Shown: positions 23,201 through 34,195 of the stretch, piece after piece
Layout of the letters: each line of letters starts with the position of its first letter
Numbering within the stretch: position 1 is the first letter of the stretch
Origin: Balaenoptera acutorostrata
Lineage: Eukaryota; Chordata; Mammalia; Artiodactyla; Balaenopteridae
NCBI RefSeq assembly: GCF_949987535.1
Contig: NC_080081.1
Coordinates: 65,555,603-65,619,602 of the forward strand
Direction of reading: 5' to 3'
DNA length: 64,000 bases
Program-made: the position numbers and the translations under genes
The notes under the pieces: model-generated
Told to the model about the DNA's origin: nothing
The model's database searches: none
The model's input: the letters and a program-made list of their open reading frames with translations, nothing else

Positions 23201-26200
23201 AGATGTTATAGCTTCTTTATTCTGTGATGCTTAATTTGCGGAATCATCAATTTGTCACAGCAGTGAGTGTTCCTTGTCAAGTTTCAGCCCGCCAAACTGT
23301 GATTTGAATACTGGAGAAACCCAGCTACCTTAAGGCAGGCGTTACATCACCTGTCTGCTCTGCAGGGCCGGCTCTGAAGGGGTCGGAGGGGAGGTAGTTG
23401 CAGAGGGGAACTTGTTGAACTTGTAAATATCAATGGAGGTTGTTTGTGTACCTGGTACCTCACTGGTTTGGTTGCATCTCACTAAACTTGAATGTAAACG
23501 TTTTTTCTCTGGATGGGTAGATATGCATGCCATTATGAAATTTACATGCAATGAATGTGAAAGCTTCCTGTGGACCATCCTACTGAGAGACCTTTTTGTA
23601 ATCTGTGTGACCGTATTGGTCTCTCTCCTTCAGCCTTTTGGAATTTAACTTTCTCTTTAGTGGCCCATTATGACATTTGCATACATTGAATGTGAAAGAT
23701 TCCTATACGCTCACTCTCTTCGGTTACCTGTGTGCCCAAAGGGTTTCTTGACCCCTTTAGAATTCATGAAATAGAATTACTTATGTAGGACCTGGATTTA
23801 TATTTACTGTATACATTTGCATTAACGTGCAGCTTTTCAGATTGTGATCTAACACTGATTTTAAACACAGTATTTGATGGCTTTACATTTTAGAAGAGGT
23901 CACCGTAATGGTTTTTATTGCTGTTTTTATTATCTTCTGAAATACGTGAGATAATTAAAAAATTAATGCTGCAGAAATTTTTTTAGGGTTAAAAATTCCT
24001 ATAATTAGGCATGTTTTGATGCGATTTACATCCTCTTTTTTGCTTCTGTAATGGATACTTCCCCAGCTGTGACCACATTGCTCTGTAGTAGTCCTGTATT
24101 ATATTCCAGTATTTCGGAGGTGCTTCCTTAAGGTGCTTTATATTTCTTGAAATGCCATTTTGACGCCTTTGATAATTATACTGAGAACATATTTTTAAAA
24201 AGCAGAAGTCACATTAAAATTTTGTAAGAGTGATTGTCAAAAGCTTCAAGAATTACTCTCCCCACACTTCAGTGTTTAGGCGGGTCCTTGTGTTGGAGGA
24301 CTAGTGCCCCCCCCCCACTGTCTGTCACCATCCTTTCAGAGACTGCCCTTCTTCATGATCTTTTTAGCCTGAATTTCTCACTGTGGTGTCTAACTCAGAA
24401 GTAAATATTCTTAAAGCAATCTGTTCAGCCTAGTTAAGTTACAAGCCATTTAGTGAGTAGCTTGAATATTAAAGTTTGTGCCATTGCATTCCTTAGTGTG
24501 ACTGCTTTATTTTGAGCTGAAGGGTGGATAGAGAATAAAATGGAGAGAATATTGATACCGATACAGATGAAACCCGTATTTACGCTGAGTGTTTTTTCTC
24601 CACCAACAATGGGAGGGTGCATGTTTGAAGTCAGTCAGTTTCAGAATTTACCTTTTGATTGCATGCCTTATAAATTATATTTCTAAGAAAAAAATTAAAA
24701 ATACTGATTATTGTGCTGTGTGCTCCCGTTGAATAATGTAAATGATCTTGGGTTATATCAAATGCTGAATGTATTCCTAGAAGGAATTCCTGCTTAATTT
24801 CTTTTGCGATGAAATTATGGAGACACTTTAATCAAAGACAAGCTGTTGATGGCTATGTTCTTAGACTAACCATTATTTCTGCCTGTATTTATATATAAAA
24901 GCCAAGAAGAGAAAAGGAAAAAGACGTTCAAGCCTGGAAGTCTTGAGCTGAGATCGATTCCACCGCGATTGACAACTCAGGGCCTGCAATTAAGCCTCAT
25001 TTACACTCCCCACCTCCATTTGTGTTTCAAATAACTCTCTTAAAAGAGTCCTGGAAGGAAGAATTAATGAAGTCAGAGGATAACATGAAAACTTAAAACA
25101 TTTCAGAGGGATTCCTTTCATGACTAAATTCTTTGTGATCCTTAACTGTGTGAATACACCCCTGGGATTGGAAATGGAGACCCACCCCCCTTTAATCACG
25201 TGCCCCGTTAAGCTCGTTTCTTGGTGGCTTGCTGAGACTGTTTCAGGGACTCACTTAAAAAAATGACATTGAATTTTATTAAGCAAGCGTTCAAGTCCAC
25301 CACCTGCCTTTTGCACAGAAGCTCACCTCTCCTGGTGAGCTATCCTTGCTCCCCTGGGCTGCTGTCTTGTTACTCAGGCCTGAAACAAGGTAGCAGCCGG
25401 CTTTCTGCAGACCTGCACAAGGGCACAGCACCACCTCACTGGCCCACCAGTAAGAGCATAATGACTTGTTAGACCACATTTATTGTGCAGATGAACTTGA
25501 ATGTCACTAGGACAGCATACCCCTGTAGGCTTAAAAACGTTTGAATTTAATGTCCCTTCTGTCTTTCATCAGGTTATAGCTTTTGGATTTATAGTTACTC
25601 ATTCTGGCTGTAATTATATTAGTAGTATTTTTGTTTGGCCAAATATGAGGCACGACCTTTGCCATCCTGCTTGGCTGTGCTTGGGAATTTGACATCCTTC
25701 AATTTAGATGGAATTCCCTTGCTTTGTTTCCTGTGATAGTGTGGGGAATACGCATTTTGGCTTTTTCAACAGAAGTGGAGGAAGACAGGAAACAAGTAGA
25801 ATTGGAACGTACAGAGGGTATTAATTTTTTCTGCTGGGTGTGGTTCAGTTGGCATGCTTTTTATTAGGAGTCTGAGCCTACGAAAGTAGTTAGTGCAGAA
25901 TACTCGGAAAATGCTGTACTCATCCCTAGTTTTATTTTCTCTGATCTGGATTTAAATTTATCACTGGTTTGACATTTTAGGGTCTTTGAACTGTTTTTCG
26001 TTTAAGTACACTTGGCAAAAAAGAACTAAAATTCTTATGTTTTTGTGATGTCTTTACCAGTCCTAAGTATGCCATCAACAGCAAAGAAAACTGCAAAGGG
26101 GGAACATATTTGCACCTCTCTCTGAGGGGGGAGTGTTTTGCTGCTACTGACTAAAAGTTTACATGTGCGATTCTGTTTCCTGAGTGTAGTCGAAACCGCC

Positions 26201-26203
26201 GTC
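20276..26203. other. Intron 1, long stretch without recognised interspersed repeats
   Basis: Nearly 6 kb in which I assign no SINE, LINE, LTR or DNA transposon. It holds a C10 run (24307-24316) and nothing exon-like. Such a repeat-poor block in a mammalian intron is a candidate for conserved non-coding elements. Confidence 0.45.
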
Positions 26204-26219
26204 AAAAATTACCCCCTTT

Positions 26220-26507
26220 CGGGGCTTCCCTGGTGGCGCAGTGGTTGAGAGTCTGCCTGCCAATGCAGGGGACACGGGTTCGAGCCCTGGTCTGGGAAGA
26301 TCCCACATGCCGCGGAGCGGCTGGGCCCGTGAGCCACAACTACTGAGCCTGCGCGTCTGGAGCCTGTGCTCCGCAACAAGAGAGCCCGCGATAGTGAGAG
26401 GCCCGCGCACCGCGATGAAGAGTGGCCCCCGCTTGCCGCAACTAGAGAAAGCCCTCGCACAGAAACAAAGACCCAACACAGCCAAAAAATAAAAATAAAT
26501 TAAAAAA
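26220..26507 (+). mobile_element. CHRS-type SINE with intact target-site duplication
   Basis: Full-length: GGGGCTTCCCTGGTGGCGCA start, B-box-like GGGTTCGAGCCC, GCGGAGCGGCTGGGCCCGTG body, GAAGACCCAACACAGCC then an A-rich tail. The 16-bp duplication AAAAATTACCCCCTTT flanks it exactly (26204-26219 and 26508-26523), so the insertion is fairly recent. This subfamily text is typical of cetaceans. Confidence 0.95.
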
Positions 26508-26523
26508 AAAAATTACCCCCTTT

Positions 26524-29187
26524 GAATTGTCATGAAATTTTAGTATCTAAAATTTGGTGAAGTGGAGAGAAAAGTTGAAGCCAGAGTTTTACAATGTTTT
26601 CCTTTTAAAAGTTGGAAAAGTCACCTTTTGCTTTAAGTGCTTTAAACAGAAAATCATAATCCGTGTCCCCTGCCTCCCAATAACCCATCAATAGGCTTGC
26701 GTTTGTGTTAATTTTCTCATTTCCCATCTAAGGTTGATATCCGGGGTAGGTTAGTTAGCAGTGTACGTACGTACGTTGTAGGGAGTCTGTCTGTTCTGTC
26801 CTCAATTATCCAGTAAATGAAGAATGCCCCGTGCAGCCTTCTGAGCTTTTGAGGGCACACATCCAAATGCCTGTATTGAAAGGGCACTTCTTTTTGATTA
26901 TCTCCTACCCCCGCTCCCTGCTTTTTCATCTCCTCTTTGCTTTCCTTCTCACTTTCAGCCCCCTCATTTATTTGAATACATTTCTCCAACTTACTAATGT
27001 AAATTAGGTGAGGTCTTTCTTTAAAGATTGTTGCTGGTTACTGGTGTGTTTTACTTCATTACAGCAACCCGATGGTATTTTCGACTGCCATTGGAAATGG
27101 TCATTAAATTATTAATAGATCTGATCCCATTAAGAACTGTTTACAAGGAGATTTCTGTCTGACAAGTTGTCTGTATAGGAGTTATCTTAAAGTGTTGGCA
27201 TTCCCATTTATCTCCTAGTTCTTGGGTTTTGGCTCGAGGCCTTTAAAATTTACTGAACTGTGTGTAAGAGAAGGTATGAGGAATCATGAAGTTTCTAGTT
27301 GAACAGATTTTAAAACTGCCTGGTGTAGGAGCCTCCGCTTGGCCACTTGGAGATTTTGAGAATCACTACCTCGCACGCTGCTGAAAAGTTTATTTCTATA
27401 TCGAGCCCATGTGTTCACGTGTAATTCCCTTCCTCCCTGCCCCCGGCTTGCTTCTGGATTTTGGAGCTACACTGAATTAGCTTAATGTATTTCCCCTTCC
27501 AGTACCTGAAGCCAATTCCCATAATTATTCTCTTCCCAGCTAACCAGTCCTAACTCCTTAATAAACCCTTCCAGGGACTTAAGGTTTCTGTACGTTGTCG
27601 AAACACAGAACCCCAAACCCAGGTGTCTGTGGATGGGGAGCGACCAGTGAAGTGCACGGCGGGGCTGGTAGTGCCCTTGTCCAGGGACAGTATGCTTCTG
27701 GCAGGGTGGCTTGAGAAAGCCTGTGCTAGCTTTTGGGTGCTGTGTCACCCTTTGACATAGAAGAGAGGTAAAAGAGCAGGGCCAAGAGGCGTGTGTGGAT
27801 TCTCGTCAGTGTTTGGTTAGGATGGTGGTCCTGTGCTTCAGGTGAACGAGCTACAAGTCCCACATTAAGCAAGGCACATAAAGAGAAAATCCTCGAGGAG
27901 GAGAGTAACTGAGGGAATAAGCTAAATGGAAGAACTCTGTATTTTAGCCTTTTAAGCTAAATATCTGTTAGTATGTGTTTGCCTGTCTTGAAAGTTCTTT
28001 TTTTTTTTTTTAAAACTAACTTCAGTTTGTACTGGTAAGTAGGCAGGGTTTTGAAAGGAAGGAAACAGCTTTTTGGATGTGGGATAGTCCAAATGTATAG
28101 ATGTAAATTTCCACTGAATCTGCACTACCAAATCTATCCCATTCAGTGATGTGTAGTTAACCTATATTTGACTTTTGGGAAGAGAGAACCACACCAAGGT
28201 GCAAGATGTGAGTAATCATAGCCATATCGGTGTTACGCTAGGTGTATATCGTCATCAACTCTTCTTACTGAACTAAAGTGTGTCTTCGAGCTTTTCAGTG
28301 GTGAATCTTGAACTTTGTCTGTAGCCATAGTCCGGATTAGTAAAGTCTGCAACCTTCCTGCTCCATCTGTGTTAAATGTGGAAATTACTAATATTGAGAT
28401 GGGTGGTGTTGGTTGATTTCACATTCTGAAGTTTTAAATTTTAATTTCTGGCCTAGAGAATATGAGGCCATAGGCTGGAGAAGTCTCTGCATTAGTAAAA
28501 ACAATTAAAATCTCAGGGTTGTATGGTTTTTGTGCTTTAATGAGGAGAGAGAATGCCGCCCCTGTGTTTTGGGTGAGTAATTCCATAGATAGACATTTTA
28601 TCTATTGATTACAGAGATGTGACCCAGTCAAACCAGGCTTTATGGGGTTGGGATCTCCAATACTAAGGATGCTAATAAGTTCCTGTAAACCACTTAGGAA
28701 GCTCCTGAGCCAATACTGTACGTGTGACCTGGTACATCCCTCACGTACGGATCTTTTTACATCATGAGTGCTTCTCTGGGTCCATTGGATTTGATGCTCA
28801 CCCTTATCACTGCCTTCTCATTGGTCCTCCCAGTAACTTTTCCTTTTCTGTTCAAGGCAGCAGAGTTCCCACTCCTTGTCAGTCTGAATGGAAACGTTGC
28901 TTACCTGGCTCCGCTTGGGGTCAGCCGAGGTGGGAGAGGAACACTAGTCCTGTTTTAACCACAGGTTGTTGGGAATAATTGGCCAGCCAGTGCCAGTGTC
29001 TACAAAACATGCATAGATCCGTGGTTAGATACCTTTTCTCACACGCCTGGGAGGATGCCCTTAGATCACCAGGGTGTTTGAGAATCGATGTTGGGGTCCT
29101 TTCAGAGCTATAAGAATTCCCTCTAGCATTTGCTTTTTGTAATGCCCTCAGGAGCCTAGCCCAGATCTGTGATTTTTCAGTAAATAT
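26524..29187. other. Intron 1, no feature recognised
   Basis: Unique-looking sequence with a short (TACG)n run (about 26764-26775) and a T run (about 27998-28011). No gene or assignable repeat. Confidence 0.45.
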
Positions 29188-29345
29188 TAGGAGTCCTGGA
29201 TTTTGTTTCTAGATTGGTAACCTGATAATTCATATTTAGACAAGTCACATCACTGCTGTGTTAGCTTCTTTATCTGTAAAATGGGGTTAATGATACCACT
29301 GGGGAGTACTTGTGGAGCAGCTTGAGGTGCTCAGAGTAGGGGGCC
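29188..29345 (+). mobile_element. MIR SINE
   Basis: Forward MIR: TTAGGAGTCCTGGATTTTG ... TTCTTTATCTGTAAAATGGGGTTAATGATACC. Confidence 0.7.
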
Positions 29346-29687
29346 ATGTACTTAGGCCGTGTTGTACATTTTAGGATTAGCTGAGATACTTGGGCTTAAA
29401 CAGAGTAGCAGAGAGTCTGGGGCTTTCATTTTTTGTTTCTGGGCTTCTTGATTATATAAAATACGTTTAGGTAAAAAACAGAATAGAACCAAAGCAAGCT
29501 ACAACACCTAACTAGGTCTTTCTTTCCTAAACTTTCCTAGTACTTCGGTAGCAAGTTTGATGAGGGTGCCCGGGAGACTTGTTTTGTGTTTTGGAAGAAC
29601 TCTGATAGTACGGGAAATAGCTGGTGGGGGGTATTTGGGTTGTATAAATATGGGTAATTTATTTTTTCTGTATATTTTGCCTTTTTA

Positions 29688-29874
29688 CATTTTTTTAACA
29701 TCTTTTTTGGAGTATAATTGCTTTACAATGGCGTGTTAGTTTCTGCTTTATAACAAAGTGAATCAGCTATACATATATACATTCCCCGTATCTCCTCCCT
29801 CTTGCGTCTCCCTCCTACCCTCCCTATCCCACCCCTCTAGGTGGTCACAAAGCACCGAGCTGATCTCCCTGTGG
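29688..29874 (-). mobile_element. L1 3' end fragment
   Basis: TTTTTTGGAGTATAATTGCTTTACAATGGCGTGTTAGTTTCTGC ... CACCGAGCTGATCTCCCTGTG is the antisense 3' UTR of artiodactyl/cetacean-type L1. Truncated. Confidence 0.8.
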
Positions 29875-29955
29875 CCTTTTTATATTTTAAGCAACACACA
29901 CTTGTATTAGAAGTATTAAGTTTTTTGAAATGAAAATGCAGTTTGGGGTTTTCCA

Positions 29956-29988
29956 TCCCTCCTCCTCCTCCTCCTTCTCCTTCTCCTC
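29956..29988. repeat. (CCT)n/(CTT) microsatellite
   Basis: CCT and CTT triplet repeats after CATCC, a polypyrimidine tract of about 33 bases on the sense strand. Confidence 0.9.
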
Positions 29989-30039
29989 GAGAGAGAATAT
30001 TGGATTCAAGCAAGTGATTGCATAAACATGTAAGATAGC

Positions 30040-30165
30040 TATCATTACTATCCCCATTTTTTAGACAAGGAAACTGAGGCATAAAGTTAAACAGCCCAGT
30101 GTCACACAGTAAGTGATGGAACCAAGAAGCCAGGGGGTTTTTATTGTAGATCTCAGACTCTTAAC
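30040..30165 (-). mobile_element. MIR SINE
   Basis: Reverse MIR: CTATCCCCATTTTTTAGACAAGGAAACTGAGGCATAAAG ... GTGTCACACAGTAAGTGATGG. Confidence 0.75.
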
Positions 30166-31299
30166 CACTTCACTTTGCTACATCAGAGAGAATGATTATC
30201 TTTAGAATCTTGGAGGGAAAACTAGGACTTAAATTTAAAGTTGGAAATATGAAGGTAAAATTAACAGGTAGATAATCAGTTAATTAACAGAATCTAAACA
30301 ATTAATGCACATACCGACAATCCGAAGACAGTAATTTTGCTGACTTGTCCAGTTAGTTAACTAGACTGCTAAAGATGAAAAAGTACATTGGTATAGCGAG
30401 CCTTTGGGGTAGTGAATTTTCTTGTCCTCTGAGGAGAGGAAGGAGTGCATCTATGGTGATGATTAATGAGAGGTTGGGAGAAGTGACCCAGTGGCCCAGT
30501 CGTGGCTCACAGTGTGGCAAAAAGGAGTTTTTGCCCCATGTCTTCCTCACCAGATGGACGAGTGGGTGCTAGAGTGTTCTGTGGGCTCTGTCACTATGTC
30601 CACACACTGCTTAGGAGGAGGAAAAGTACTTCCTGCACAGGGAGATGGTCTTGGCCTGTTGATGCTCTGGGGTTAACAAATAGAAAGAACAAATACTGAC
30701 CCATTTGGACAGAAAAGACTTTGTTTGGGGTGAACTTAAGGAAGGCTACGAAGCCCTCATTTAAGGGACAAAGATGAGGTGAAATTCTTAGCTAAGCTGT
30801 CACCCAAACTTTACTAAGTGCTGGTCAGTCTTCTTTACCATTTGGCCGTGTTTCCGTTGCATGGATGGGACCTTACTAGATAGTTCATCGGTCTGTATAA
30901 TCCCGGATTCCCCTTGTTGAGAGAAAGTCTTTTGGTTTTGCTTTGAAAGCTGCTTGGCGAGAGTATTGTGGTTTGGAGGAAATGATAGCCCGGGCTTCAG
31001 AGATAAATACTGCTTGGCTTTGGGTCCTGCTTCCAAATATGTTCCTCCTCCCTACCTTTCCCGTACAGCCTTTAAAAATCACGTCAACCTACAGTGATTA
31101 TTTCTTCCAGCTACTTTTGTGTATGTTTCTTGTGTGAAGTGATGCCATGTTAGATTTTTCCTGAATAGCTAGTTCCTAATAGATGGACAGGATTTGTGCC
31201 ATCTTATTGAGTGTGGGGTTTTGTGGAGGGTTATTAATATTTATTTTATTTAGATAATGGAATTTCTGTTTACCTAAGTAAAAGGGCTCCTTTTTGGAG
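30166..31299. other. Intron 1, no feature recognised
   Basis: No gene or assignable repeat seen. Confidence 0.45.
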
Positions 31300-31455
31300 A
31301 CGTAGTGTTTAGAACCTGGAGTCTTGTCACCATTCCATTCAAGCTTGTTGAACTTAGCAGAACTTTGGACACGTTAACATTAAGTGTAGGTTTCCTCATC
31401 TGTAAAATGAGAATAATACATCCTGGGATTTTTGTGAGGGCTAAGAGATTGGGGT
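31300..31455 (+). mobile_element. MIR SINE fragment
   Basis: Forward MIR: TTTCCTCATCTGTAAAATGAGAATAATACATCC followed by GTGAGGGCTAAGAG. Confidence 0.65.
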
Positions 31456-31552
31456 TGCCACATAAGAAGACAAAGGTGACTGTCTCCTCTGTCCTCGATC
31501 CATTTTATCTAGAGAGATTTTTCAGATAGAAGAGAGAAAGGAAAAAATTCTC

Positions 31553-32031
31553 CAGACATACCTCATTTTATTGCACTTCGCTTTATTGTGTTTTGCAGAT
31601 ACCGCATTTATTTATTTTTTTTTTAATTGAAGGTTTGCGGCAACCATGCGTGGAGCAAGTCTATTGATGCCATTTATCCAACAGCATTCGCTCCCTCTGT
31701 GTCTCTTTGTAATTTTGGTAATTCTTGCAATATTTCAGATGTTTTCATTATTATATTTGTTACGGTGATCTGTGATCAGTGATCTCTGACGTTACTATTG
31801 CAAAAAGATTACAACTCACTGAAGGCTCAGATGATGGTTAGCATTTTTTAATGAAGGTACTTATGGGTTTTTTTTAGACATAATGCGATTACACAATAGA
31901 CTACAGCATAGTGTAAAGATAACTTTTATATGCACTGGGAAACCAAAAAATGTGTGTGACTCACTTTATTGCGTATGTGCTTTATCACGGTGGTCTGGAA
32001 TGGAACCTGCAACATCTCCGAGGTATGCCTG
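31553..32031. mobile_element. Tigger1-derived DNA transposon (internally deleted)
   Basis: Terminal inverted repeats CAGACATACCTC (31553-31564) and GAGGTATGCCTG (32020-32031) differ by one base. Both ends carry typical Tigger1 text (TTGCACTTCGCTTTATTG on the left; TTTATTGCGTATGTGCTTTATC and GGTCTGGAATGGAACC on the right). At 479 bp, the transposase-coding middle of the roughly 2.4-kb Tigger1 is missing, making it a MITE-like derivative. Confidence 0.9.
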
Positions 32032-32061
32032 TATTTCTACATTCCCTACAAAAGACTAGGC

Positions 32062-32282
32062 CAGTGGTTCTCAACCGGGAGGGATTTTGTCCCCCAGGGG
32101 ACATTTGGCAATTTGGGAAAGATGTTTGGTTGTCAGAATTGGGGGTGGGGGTAGGGTTGCTGCTAGCACGTAGAGGGGAAAGGCCAGCCTGCTGCTGAAC
32201 ACCCAGCAGTGCCCAGGACAGCCCTCCGACAAAGCGTGGCTGGGCCTCGGGTGTCAGTACTGCTGAGGCTGAGAAGCCTTGC
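32062..32282 (+). mobile_element. MER20 (hAT-Charlie DNA transposon)
   Basis: CAGTGGTTCTCAACCGGGAGG, CCCCCAGGGGACATTTGGCAA, TTGGTTGTCAGAATTGGGG, CCCAGGACAGCCCTCCGAC and terminal GCTGAGGCTGAGAAGCC follow the complete MER20 consensus order. About 220 bp, full-length. No 8-bp duplication remains readable. Confidence 0.88.
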
Positions 32283-32559
32283 TCTCTGCAAAATTACCCT
32301 CTATTATTCTTTTTCCTGCACTAGAATTTCGTTATTTATTGTTTACTAAGTGACTTCAAAACTTCTTCTGCCCTCTGTCTGCCTGGTGTGAATATAAAGT
32401 TTGCTTCAGTTCTTCTCATTACTGTCATAAGAGGGCATGGGTTTTCTTAGGACAGTTGCTGCCTTCTGAAATCCTAGGTCCCCCGGGGTGTGTGATGGCA
32501 AAGCCTGGTCCTCGCACGCTTATGGGGTGGGCATTGGTCGTGCCCCACTCCTCCCCCGC

Positions 32560-32790
32560 TGCCTCTTTTGCCCACCTCCTTTAGGAAGCTTTTCCTGATT
32601 CCCTCCCAGTTGAATGGGATCTCTCTCTCTCTTTCCTTTGAGTCCTGTGATGGGTGTGCTTTCTCATGGATTTGTCTCTTGCTTTCTGTCTCTCCATGGG
32701 CTGCAAGCTCTTTAGGGCAGAATTCTTCCCTTCTCTTTCCTGGTCCCTGGAAACACCTGAGTATAGTTCCTCCCAAATAAATGGATATGA
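32560..32790 (+). mobile_element. L2 LINE 3' region
   Basis: TTTAGGAAGCTTTTCCTGATTCC ... GGCTGCAAGCTCTTTAGGGCAG ... CTGAGTATAG is the recognisable L2 3' portion. The short ORFs here are decayed L2. Confidence 0.65.
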
Positions 32791-33379
32791 AACAGACATT
32801 GAGAAAATAATACATTACATTTTTCTTGATGAGGACAGAAAAGCAATTTCTTTTATTCTTTCATATTACATTTTCATGCGTCACTTTATTGTTCCTCTGT
32901 AAGTTAGATGATGGTGATGCCAGAGGTTCTCATCTGGCTTGACGTGCTTTTCTAGAGCAGCTTTTTGAATTACCGGGTCCTTAAATTATCTGGTTCACTG
33001 TCATTGTACTAACCTAACCTAAACCAATCCATGCTGTTCCTAAATTTAGGAAGGAATGGAATCCTCCACAGTATTCCAGTCTTCTCTGCCGCTGAACTAT
33101 GCTGGCAGAAAAAGGAATTCCAAGAATTAAAAAAATAGACACAAAGTGGGCAGACATGTCACTGTTAACTAAGTAATAGACTGTTGGTAAAAATGTGTAT
33201 TGCAACTTGAAGTGATCCTGAAGTGTGGTGCTTTTCAAACATTTTATTCTCATCTGTAGTTAATTTACAGATTAAACATATAATTCTTCTGAAATTCTGT
33301 AGTTGGTTATCTGAACTATAGATGTGACAGTTATTCTTATAAAGCTAATTGTTGCTGAGGAAGTCCATATTCTAAAGTG
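32791..33379. other. Intron 1, no feature recognised
   Basis: AT-rich, no gene or assignable repeat. Confidence 0.45.
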
Positions 33380-33595
33380 GTGAGAACTCGGGTTTGCTAG
33401 TCACATGCCTGGGTTGACTCCTGCCCTTTAGCATTTAGCAGCTTTGTCACTTGGGCCTCACTGTGCTGTAGTTTTCTCATCTGAAAAATGTAAATAGTAA
33501 CTCTCTTATAAGTTGTTGTGAGAATTCAATAAAATATGAAATATTCTAAGGCAGTGTTTGGAATGTAGGAAGTGTTTTTTTATAAATGGCAGCTA
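33380..33595 (+). mobile_element. MIR SINE
   Basis: Near full-length forward MIR: CATGCCTGGGTTGACTCCTG, AGCTTTGTCACTTGGGC, TTTTCTCATCTGAAAAATG, then GTTGTTGTGAGAATTCAATAAA and AAGGCAGTGTTTGGAATG. Confidence 0.75.
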
Positions 33596-33839
33596 TTATT
33601 ACTTTAGCATAGAACAGAGTATATATAGAAGGCAAGAAAGATGAGACTGACATTTTTTTGAGTTGGTTAAAATGTGACAGATAGGAACACCTGGGTCAAG
33701 GGTGAAATCCCCATGTAGACCTGTTGTAAGCTTTTACGCTAGGATCAGTAGCCGTTGCATACACCCGCCACTGCTAGAAGGGCTGATGACTGTCGAATTG
33801 GGAATCTTCCTGTCTGATTTTTGAATCCAGACTTCCTGA

Positions 33840-34000
33840 CTGGTGAGTGAAATTCATAACCTCTTTGCCTCATTTTTCTCATCTATAAATCAGGGTAATA
33901 ATGACTGAGGGTTGTTTTGAGAACTGTATGAGTTAGTATGTGTGAAGTGCTTAAAGAACAGTGCCTGGCACAGTCATCGTTCAAGAAATGTCACAGTTTA
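33840..34000 (+). mobile_element. MIR SINE
   Basis: AACCTCTTTGCCTCATTTTTCTCATCTATAAATCAGGGTAATAATG ... GAAGTGCTTAAAGAACAGTGCCTGGCAC is the MIR 3' half. Confidence 0.75.
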
Positions 34001-34009
34001 TGATCACTG

Positions 34010-34195
34010 TCATTTATTCAGCTTGTACCTGGTGGCAGGGACTGTGCTTGGCTTGTTGTGAGATGTTATTTGGTTCTCACAACAACCTTTCAAGGTAAGT
34101 ATTATCCTCAGGAGACGCCTAGAGTTAGAAGAACTTGCCCAAGGTTGTGTGATTTGTTGTGGCAGAGGTATAACTGACCCCACAGCTTTTTCCAC
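34010..34195 (-). mobile_element. MIR SINE
   Basis: Reverse MIR: GGTTCTCACAACAACCTTTCAAGGTAAGTATTATCC ... GAAGAACTTGCCCAAGGTTGTGTG. It lies tail-to-tail with the preceding forward MIR. Confidence 0.75.

Noticed and set aside
26231..26300. tRNA-like sequence with A- and B-box motifs
   Set aside because: It is the tRNA-derived head of the CHR SINE. It lacks a full cloverleaf and continues into the SINE body, so it is not a tRNA gene.
26159..26492. ORFs of 83-108 residues on both strands
   Set aside because: They lie in the CHRS SINE; the same peptides recur at 61664-62022, proving repeat origin.
31553..32031. Possible domesticated transposase exon
   Set aside because: Only the ends of Tigger1 remain; no coding segment is present.
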